A DNA stretch of 41,364 bases, from assembly GCA_018823705.1 (NCBI GenBank), contig JAHJHP010000036.1, forward strand, positions 1-41,364, read 5' to 3'. The stretch is from Candidatus Omnitrophota bacterium. GTDB lineage: Bacteria > Omnitrophota > Gorgyraeia > 2-01-FULL-45-10. The notes beneath the pieces were generated by a model that saw only the letters and a list, made by a program, of their open reading frames with translations, ran no database searches and was not told the DNA's origin. The position numbers and the translations under genes are program-made. This document shows positions 36,005 through 41,364 of the stretch, one piece after another. Position 1 is the stretch's first letter. Each line of letters starts with the position of its first letter.

Positions 36005-37149
36005 AAAATATAGCGATACTCGGATCTACGGGTTCCATAGGCGTTAACACTTTAGATGTCATATCCCGCCTTAAAGGACGCTTCAGGGTCGTAGCGCTCA
36101 GCGCGGATTCCAGCATAGAACTGCTGGCCAGGCAGGCCCGCGTATTCCATCCGAAAGTAGTCTCCGTAGGAAATGAGGAGCTCGCGAATAAGGCAAAGAA
36201 ACTTCTGCCATCGCGCACCCGGGTAGTCTACGGGCCGTCAGGCCTGCGATTTATAGCCGCAAGGCCCGACATCGACATCATAGTCTTCGCTATAAGCGGC
36301 ACGACGTGCCTGATCCCTCTCCTTGACGCTATTGATAACCGAAAAGAGATCGCTCTGGCCAATAAAGAGGCTCTGGTGAGCGCCGGGCCGCTCGTTATGT
36401 CCCTGGCCGCGAAGAGAGGCGTGAGGATACTCCCGATCGATAGCGAACATAGCGCGATATTTCAGTGCATAAATGGCAAAAGCGAAGCCGTCTCCAGAAT
36501 ATACCTTACAGGTTCAGGTGGGCCGCTGCTGGACGTGAAGAGAGAGAAGTTCGGGTCGCTTCCGCTCAGTTATATCCTTAAACACCCCAGGTGGAAGATG
36601 GGGAAGAAGATAACCGTAGATTCCGCCACAATGATGAATAAGGGGCTAGAGATAATTGAAGCCAAATATCTATTCAATATTAAAGAAAGCTCTATCGAAG
36701 TGCTTGTGCATCCCGAAGCTATTGTGCATTCCATGGTGGAGTTTACCGATTCTGCCGTCATAGCGCAGCTGGGGGTGCCGGACATGAGACTTCCCATTGA
36801 ATACGCGCTTACATTCCCCGAACGCTCCAAAGCGATAGTGAAGAGAGTCGACTTTTCCGGGGTGGGGGCGTTGACGTTCCGCAAGCCCGACGCAGGTAAA
36901 TTCCCCTGCCTCGCTCTTGCCAGGGATGCTGCCGCTTCCGGAAGACTGGCGCCGGCCGTATTGTGCGCCTCGGACGAAGAGGCTGTAAAGAATTACCTGA
37001 ACGGAAATATAACCTTCACGGATATACCGAAGATAATAGAAAAGGTGCTGGAGCGCCACAAAAATACCGTAAGATCGATCTCGGTAAAACATGTCATGGA
37101 TGCCGATTCCTGGGCGAGAGAGGAGACTGAAAGACTGTGCTATCGTTAA
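36001..37149 (+). CDS. dxr: 1-deoxy-D-xylulose 5-phosphate reductoisomerase
   Basis: The product has 382 residues. It converts DXP to MEP with NADPH, the committed step of the MEP pathway. NADPH motif ILGSTGSIGVNTLDVI, ALANKEALVSAG, metal ligands in LPIDSEHSAIFQC, and ITVDSATMMNKGLEIIEA and the VHPEAIVHSMVEF region are diagnostic. The start overlaps the cdsA stop (ATGA) and the end overlaps rseP by 13 nt. It supplies precursors for UppS in the same cluster. Confidence 0.98.
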   Translation: MKNIAILGSTGSIGVNTLDVISRLKGRFRVVALSADSSIELLARQARVFHPKVVSVGNEELANKAKKLLPSRTRVVYGPSGLRFIAARPDIDIIVFAISGTTCLIPLLDAIDNRKEIALANKEALVSAGPLVMSLAAKRGVRILPIDSEHSAIFQCINGKSEAVSRIYLTGSGGPLLDVKREKFGSLPLSYILKHPRWKMGKKITVDSATMMNKGLEIIEAKYLFNIKESSIEVLVHPEAIVHSMVEFTDSAVIAQLGVPDMRLPIEYALTFPERSKAIVKRVDFSGVGALTFRKPDAGKFPCLALARDAAASGRLAPAVLCASDEEAVKNYLNGNITFTDIPKIIEKVLERHKNTVRSISVKHVMDADSWAREETERLCYR

Positions 37150-38222
37150 TATCATTTTTAGCGGTTCTGAGCATACTGGTGCTTGTGCATGAGGCGGGCC
37201 ATTTCTTGACCGCAAAGCGCCTCGGTGTGCGGGTGAATAAATTTTCTTTCGGCTTCGGACCGAAATTATTTTCAGTAAAGAGAGGCGATACGGAATACAT
37301 AATATCAGCAATACCTCTCGGCGGTTACGTCAAGATGGCGGGAGATGAGCCATGGGAGAAATTGACCGGCGGGAAGCAGGAATTCCTTTCGCGGAGTATC
37401 GGCGACCGGTTCAAGATAATATTCGCCGGGCCGCTCCTTAATTACCTGCTTGCTTTTATTATATTCTCGGTAATATTTATGTTCGGGAGTCCCACGATGA
37501 CCACGGAGATCGGCGGACTTATGAAAGACTATCCGGCTGCCCGGCAAGGCCTCGCTGTAGGTGATAAAATTACAGCGGTGGATGGAAAAAACGTTAAGTA
37601 CTGGGATGATATGACATTGGCGATACGCAAGCATGACGAAAGCCCCATGATATTTACGATAGTGAGGGGCGGAAAGACGATCGATAAAGAGATAACGCCT
37701 ACTGTGCGCAAGACCAAAGATATATTCGGCGCCCAGGTTAGTATAGCGCTTATAGGCGTGACGCCGTCGCAGAAGATTGAAAATGTAAAGTACGGTTTTA
37801 TTCAGTCGATCTATATGGGCGGGAAGAAGCTGCTGCAGCTTACAGCTGTGACCTATAAAGCCCTCTGGTCGATCATAGCGGGAAGGCTTTCCGTAAAAGA
37901 GTCGCTTACCGGCCCGATCGGGATATTCGTCGTGACGGGACAGGCCGCGAAGATGGGACTCATATATATACTGCATCTCATGGGCATATTGAGCGCATCG
38001 CTTGCGATATTCAATATCCTTCCGCTTCCGATCCTTGATGGCGGGCATATACTCTTTCTTGGGCTTGAGAAGCTCCGGGGTAAGCCGCTCTCACTTAAGG
38101 CGCAGGAGGCTATCGCGAATGTCGGAGTAACGCTCCTAATAATGTTGACCATATTCATATTCTATAGTGATATCGTGAAGTTCGGTGTAGTCGACAAGGC
38201 ACTCAAAATATTTAAGCATTAA
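37137..38222 (+). CDS. rseP: Site-2 membrane metalloprotease RseP
   Basis: The product has 361 residues. This intramembrane zinc protease cleaves anti-sigma factors and signal peptides. Zinc motif HEAGH in LVLVHEAGHFLTAKRL (residues about 14-29), FGFGPKLFS, IPLGGYVKM, one PDZ domain (about 115-195; KDYPAARQGLAVGDKI), and the C-terminal NILPLPILDGGHILFL with the third zinc ligand Asp. GTG start inside the dxr 3' end. A single PDZ is seen rather than the two of E. coli. Confidence 0.95.
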   Translation: MLSLISFLAVLSILVLVHEAGHFLTAKRLGVRVNKFSFGFGPKLFSVKRGDTEYIISAIPLGGYVKMAGDEPWEKLTGGKQEFLSRSIGDRFKIIFAGPLLNYLLAFIIFSVIFMFGSPTMTTEIGGLMKDYPAARQGLAVGDKITAVDGKNVKYWDDMTLAIRKHDESPMIFTIVRGGKTIDKEITPTVRKTKDIFGAQVSIALIGVTPSQKIENVKYGFIQSIYMGGKKLLQLTAVTYKALWSIIAGRLSVKESLTGPIGIFVVTGQAAKMGLIYILHLMGILSASLAIFNILPLPILDGGHILFLGLEKLRGKPLSLKAQEAIANVGVTLLIMLTIFIFYSDIVKFGVVDKALKIFKH

Positions 38223-38223
38223 A

Positions 38224-38317
38224 GGGGACGTGTCACTTTGGGACACTCCACTTTTTTGTAAATTAGCCATAACTACCGGTACGTTTAAAGTGGAGTGTCC
38301 CAAAGTGACACGTCCCC
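38224..38317. repeat. Perfect 31-bp inverted repeat between rseP and ispG
   Basis: The left arm 38224-38254 and right arm 38287-38317 are exact reverse complements (31 of 31), with a 32-nt loop. The arms begin with GGGGACGTGTCAC and contain an internal CACTTTGGGACACTCCACTTT-like repeat. It begins 1 nt after the rseP stop and ends 17 nt before the chosen ispG start. This is typical of REP/MITE-like insertions mobilised by REP-associated transposases elsewhere in a genome; none is encoded here. Confidence 0.85.
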
Positions 38318-38334
38318 ATATGAGTCAGGATGCT

Positions 38335-39381
38335 ATGATAAAGCGTAGACGAACGAGACAGATTAAGGTTGGCGGGGTGAGGATCGGCGGAGGCGCGCCG
38401 ATCTCGATCCAGTCGATGACGACCAGCCGGACATCGGACGTTGCTGCGTCTGTTGCTGAGATCAGGAAACTGGAGAGCGCCGGCTGTGAGATCGTGAGAG
38501 TCGCTATCAGAGATTCCCGTGACGCGTCTGCTGTGAAGGCGATTAAGAGTAAAGTGAAGATCCCGGTCGTTTGCGACATCCACTTCGATCATAATCTCGC
38601 GCTCGCGTGTATAAATGCCGGAGCAGATAAGATCCGGCTTAATCCGGGTAATATAAGGAAGAGAGAGGATGTCGCGGCTGTTATCAAGGCGGCGAAACGG
38701 GCGCGGATACCCATAAGGGTAGGCGTCAATTCCGGATCTGCCGGTGGAAGCACCCCGAATGCTCTTGTCAGAGCAGCTAATAGGTACATTAAAATCATTG
38801 AAGAGCTCGATTTCCGTGATATAATCGTATCTTTGAAGGCCTCCGACGTACTTTCAACGGTTGAAGCGTACAAGAAGATGTCGGTTCTTTGTGATTATCC
38901 CCTGCACCTCGGTGTCACCGCGGCAGGCCCGTACGATAGCGGCATAGTAAAGTCATCTATAGGGATAGGAAGCCTCCTCATGGAGGGCATAGGTGACACG
39001 ATCCGGGTCTCGCTGACTGCTGACCCCGTCGAAGAGGTGAGAGCGGCAAGACGCATCTTAAGCGCACTTGATTTAAGAAGCTTCGGCCCGGAGATCATTT
39101 CGTGTCCGACATGCGGCCGCTGCCAGGTCGATCTGGTAAAGATAGTGGCAGATGTCGAGCGCAAGCTGTCAACTGTCAACTGTCAACTGTCAACCAAACG
39201 TCCGCTTACCATAGCTATAATGGGCTGTGAAGTGAACGGCCCCGGTGAAGTAGAGGAAGCAGATATAGGCATAGCTGCCGGCAAGGGCTCGGGCGCGCTC
39301 TTCATTAAGGGCAGGATAGTCCGGCGCGTTAAAGAGAAAGATTTTGCGAAAGAACTGATAAAGGAATTGAAGAAGATATGA
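38335..39381 (+). CDS. ispG: 4-hydroxy-3-methylbut-2-en-1-yl diphosphate synthase
   Basis: The product has 348 residues. This 4Fe-4S enzyme makes HMBPP in the MEP pathway. GGAPISIQSMTTSRTSD at the N-terminus, FDHNLALACINAGADKIRLNPGN in the TIM barrel, and cluster cysteines in CPTCGRC and GCEVNGPGE. ATG 38335 follows AGGA. The frame is open back to 38230, but that part is the inverted repeat and not protein sequence; ATG 38320 is a weaker alternative. A CTGTCAA microsatellite (39166-39193) inserts about seven residues between the two cysteine motifs. The stop overlaps proS (ATGA). Confidence 0.95.
   Translation: MIKRRRTRQIKVGGVRIGGGAPISIQSMTTSRTSDVAASVAEIRKLESAGCEIVRVAIRDSRDASAVKAIKSKVKIPVVCDIHFDHNLALACINAGADKIRLNPGNIRKREDVAAVIKAAKRARIPIRVGVNSGSAGGSTPNALVRAANRYIKIIEELDFRDIIVSLKASDVLSTVEAYKKMSVLCDYPLHLGVTAAGPYDSGIVKSSIGIGSLLMEGIGDTIRVSLTADPVEEVRAARRILSALDLRSFGPEIISCPTCGRCQVDLVKIVADVERKLSTVNCQLSTKRPLTIAIMGCEVNGPGEVEEADIGIAAGKGSGALFIKGRIVRRVKEKDFAKELIKELKKI
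39166..39193 (+). repeat. CTGTCAA x4 microsatellite within ispG
   Basis: Four exact tandem copies of the 7-bp unit, encoding LSTVNCQLST. Three units equal 21 bp, so the expansion keeps the frame, while gain or loss of one unit would shift it. Confidence 0.9.
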
Positions 39382-41084
39382 GATGGTCTAAAAGCCTGAT
39401 CCCCACGCTTAAAGAGGATCCGCAGGACGCGGAAGTGATAAGCCACAAATTGATGGTACGCGGCGGATTCATACGAAAATTATCATCGGGCGTATATTCA
39501 TACCTGCCGCTGGGATTTCGTGTCCTTGAAAAAGTAAAAAATATCATCAGGCAGGAGATGGATGCTAAGGGCAGCCAGGAAGTTCTGCTGCCGGCATTAC
39601 ATCCTCCCGAGATATGGAAGAAGACCGGCAGATACGATATTCTCGGGGATGTACTCATAAAATTCAAGGACAGGCACGGCAGAGAGCTTCTTCTCGGGCC
39701 TACCCACGAAGAGATAGTAACCGATCTTGTCGCAAACAATGTAAAGAGTTATAAGGAGCTTCCGCTGATACTGTACCAGATCCAGACAAAGTTCAGGGAT
39801 GAGCCAAGGCCCCGCTTTGGTGTGATGCGGACGTCGGAGTTTATAATGAAGGACGCGTATTCATTTGACTGCGACGCGGGCGCCCTGGAAGCCAGTTATA
39901 AGAAGATGTATGAGGCGTATTGTAAAATATTTGAAAGATGCGGACTGCCGTTTATTCCGGTCGAAGCCGACCCTGGGATGATGGGCGGAAGCGTGTCGCA
40001 CGAATTTATGGTGCTATCGGAGGCCGGAGAAGACAGGATAGCGGTATGCCTAAAGTGCAAATATGCGGCGAGCGTAGAGATAGCCGCATGTAAGCTAAAG
40101 ACAAAGGCCGGCCCGGCAAAAGAGAAGATCCTGCCGATCGCCCAGGTCGATACACCCGGTATAACGACTATAGAAAAAGTGTCTGAGCTCCTCAGAGTGG
40201 GCGCGGAAAAATTAGTCAAGACTCTCATCTACAAAGCGGATGGTAATGTGGTAGCGGTCCTTCTGCGCGGCGACCATGAAGCGAATGAGACTAAGATCAA
40301 GAATTATTTAAAAGCCGCCGCGCTTGAACTCGCGGATGTGAAGACGATAGAGGATGTGACCCGGGCGCCGGTCGGTTTCTCCGGACCGGTGGGCTTAAGA
40401 AATGTCAGGATAATAGTCGACAACGCTGTGGGCAGCATGGCAAATTTCATTACGGGCGCGAATAAGAAGGACACTCATCTTATTAACGTCAACGCCTCCC
40501 GCGACTTCGAGTCGAAAGAGTTTGCCGACCTCAGGATGATAGCTAAAGATGACGGATGCCCGATGTGCGGCAAGCCGGTGGATGTAAAGCAGGCGATAGA
40601 GATCGGCCATACGTTCAAGCTCGGAACAAAATACTCGGACGCGTTAGGCGCCAAAGTCCTCGATAAAGACGGTAAAGAGCTTTCGGCGGTCATGGGCTGC
40701 TACGGGATAGGCGTAACGAGGATATTGGCGGGAGTTATAGAGTCGAACAATGATAAAGACGGGATAATATGGCCGCTTGCGATAGCTCCTTATCAGGCTA
40801 TAATCATCGCGCTTAATATGGACGATAAGAAGGTTAAGGAAGTTTCGGAAGATATCTATGCTAAATTATCCGGGGCCGGCGTAGAGGTGCTATTTGACGA
40901 CAGAAACGAAACGGCCGGCGTCAAATTTAAAGATGCGGATCTTATAGGTATACCCATCAAGATAGTGGTCGGCGCAAAGAACGCGAAGAAGGATATAACG
41001 GAAGTGAAGGACCGCAGGTCAGGGATCGTGACGGAAGTCGCCGTTAAAGATATCGAAACGTACCTGAAAACACTCCTCGGATAG
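39378..41084 (+). CDS. proS: Prolyl-tRNA synthetase, bacterial type
   Basis: The product has 568 residues. It charges tRNA-Pro. Class II motif 2 in FRDEPRPRFGVMRTSEFIMKD-type sequence, LGPTHEEIVTDLVA, and motif 3 CYGIGVTRILAGVIE. An editing INS/YbaK-like domain lies at about residues 230-390 (between motifs 2 and 3), which defines the bacterial form. The anticodon-binding domain follows (PYQAIIIALNMDDKKV onward). The start overlaps the ispG stop. The gene ends at the first base of the 39-bp tandem repeats. Confidence 0.97.
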   Translation: MRWSKSLIPTLKEDPQDAEVISHKLMVRGGFIRKLSSGVYSYLPLGFRVLEKVKNIIRQEMDAKGSQEVLLPALHPPEIWKKTGRYDILGDVLIKFKDRHGRELLLGPTHEEIVTDLVANNVKSYKELPLILYQIQTKFRDEPRPRFGVMRTSEFIMKDAYSFDCDAGALEASYKKMYEAYCKIFERCGLPFIPVEADPGMMGGSVSHEFMVLSEAGEDRIAVCLKCKYAASVEIAACKLKTKAGPAKEKILPIAQVDTPGITTIEKVSELLRVGAEKLVKTLIYKADGNVVAVLLRGDHEANETKIKNYLKAAALELADVKTIEDVTRAPVGFSGPVGLRNVRIIVDNAVGSMANFITGANKKDTHLINVNASRDFESKEFADLRMIAKDDGCPMCGKPVDVKQAIEIGHTFKLGTKYSDALGAKVLDKDGKELSAVMGCYGIGVTRILAGVIESNNDKDGIIWPLAIAPYQAIIIALNMDDKKVKEVSEDIYAKLSGAGVEVLFDDRNETAGVKFKDADLIGIPIKIVVGAKNAKKDITEVKDRRSGIVTEVAVKDIETYLKTLLG

Positions 41085-41210
41085 CCCGCCTGCCAGATGG
41101 AGATACTCATGCAGTCGGGCAGGCCCGCCTGCCAGATGGAGATACTCATGCAGTCGGGCAGGCCCGCCTGCCAGATTTAGCTAATGAGCAGTCGGGCAGG
41201 CCCGCCTGCC
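41084..41210. repeat. 39-bp tandem repeat array after proS
   Basis: The GCCCGCCTGCCAG unit starts at 41084, 41123, 41162 and 41200 (periods 39, 39 and 38). The first two units are identical, the third has a different centre, and the fourth is only the first part. Each unit has CCTGCC near its start and GGCAGG at its end, so it can form a hairpin. It overlaps the last base of proS and the end of the minus-strand frame to the right. Confidence 0.85.
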
Positions 41211-41364
41211 CTAAAATGGGGTATGTAATATAGGGAGCGGAATAGACATCATACCCCCCTATAGCCTGATCGACAAGCTTTTTGTCGAGTAACGCGTCAA
41301 GGTCAACCGGAGGTAGCATAAGGGCTTCTTTTGGGATATCCGGACGCTTCTCTTGAGCCAATTG
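41146..41364 (-). CDS. C-terminal end of a minus-strand gene of unknown function (partial)
   Basis: The minus-strand frame is open from the right window edge to a TGA at 41148-41146. The visible part (about 72 residues) reads like true protein to residue ~50 (RPDIPKEALMLPPVDLDALL, then VDQAIGGYDVYSAPYITYPI) and then runs into the GC-rich tandem repeat (GQAGLPDCSLAKSGRRACPT). The TTG near the edge need not be its start, since the frame continues out of the window. It is convergent with proS. No family recognised. Confidence 0.4.
   Translation of the reverse strand, partial: QLAQEKRPDIPKEALMLPPVDLDALLDKKLVDQAIGGYDVYSAPYITYPILGQAGLPDCSLAKSGRRACPTA

Noticed and set aside
38230-38334. N-terminal extension of IspG
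   Set aside because: The extension is encoded by the inverted repeat and does not resemble the family N-terminus.

Overview
The window is one contiguous stretch of bacterial chromosome with two parts of different character: a repeat-rich accessory region (about 1-19.9 kb) and a dense run of housekeeping genes (about 19.9-41.1 kb). The core genes encode outer-membrane lipid biogenesis (LpxL-type acyltransferase, LptC/LptA-like protein, LptB), the MEP isoprenoid pathway (Dxr, IspG), a membrane pyrophosphatase, phosphoglycerate dehydrogenase and a homocitrate/citrate-synthase-like enzyme. Together with a giant repeat protein, this suggests a Gram-negative, probably anaerobic member of a candidate phylum. 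Candidatus Omnitrophota is my best guess, but that is inference from gene content and not a database result.

Layout, left to right. (1) nt 1-10526: the 3' part of a giant gene, at least 3507 codons in the window and still open at the left edge. It encodes 168-residue coiled-coil repeats, YD-like beta repeats, a duplicated ~553-residue beta module, a second coiled coil, a DUF4214-like segment, a C39-peptidase-like domain without its cysteine, hydrophobic helices, Gly/Ala-rich repeats, and a C-terminal domain resembling an alpha/beta hydrolase. Two AT-rich genes for a membrane-anchored TPR protein and a secreted protein follow directly. The whole looks like a polymorphic-toxin or giant-adhesin locus with a tip cassette. 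(2) nt 12030-12190: a promoter, a structured RNA of about 120 nt and an intrinsic terminator. (3) nt 12220-13800: two toxin-antitoxin modules in tandem (HigB/HigA-like and AbrB/RelE-like), each with its own promoter and palindromes. (4) nt 13920-18363: a small excisionase-type HTH gene, an SDR reductase, a membrane GAF histidine kinase with a degenerate ATP-binding N-box, and two stand-alone receivers. (5) nt 18360-19759: an XRE-cupin regulator divergent from an operon of three small genes, with a shared TGTCGTA-type motif between them.

(6) nt 19915-22381: an unknown CBS-domain protein and GAPDH. (7) nt 22583-25047: lpxL-like, lptC/A-like and lptB (lipid A acylation and LPS export). (8) nt 25117-27012: trigger factor and ClpP. 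(9) nt 27039-31049: class V aminotransferase, SerA and a homocitrate-synthase-like enzyme. (10) nt 31092-34479: purA and hppA. (11) nt 34480-41084: uppS-cdsA-dxr-rseP-ispG-proS, almost all overlapping or abutting, so probably one transcript. The right edge has 39-bp tandem repeats running into the C-terminal end of a minus-strand gene.

Three genes (XRE-cupin, CBS protein, lpxL) have a strong TTGACA/TATAAT-type promoter whose -10 box ends only 9-11 nt before the ATG and have no Shine-Dalgarno, so their mRNAs are probably leaderless. Dispersed palindromes interrupt the core region after gap and before ispG, and a heptanucleotide microsatellite lies inside ispG. No tRNA, rRNA, CRISPR array or transposase was seen. 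No gap between genes exceeds 300 bases.
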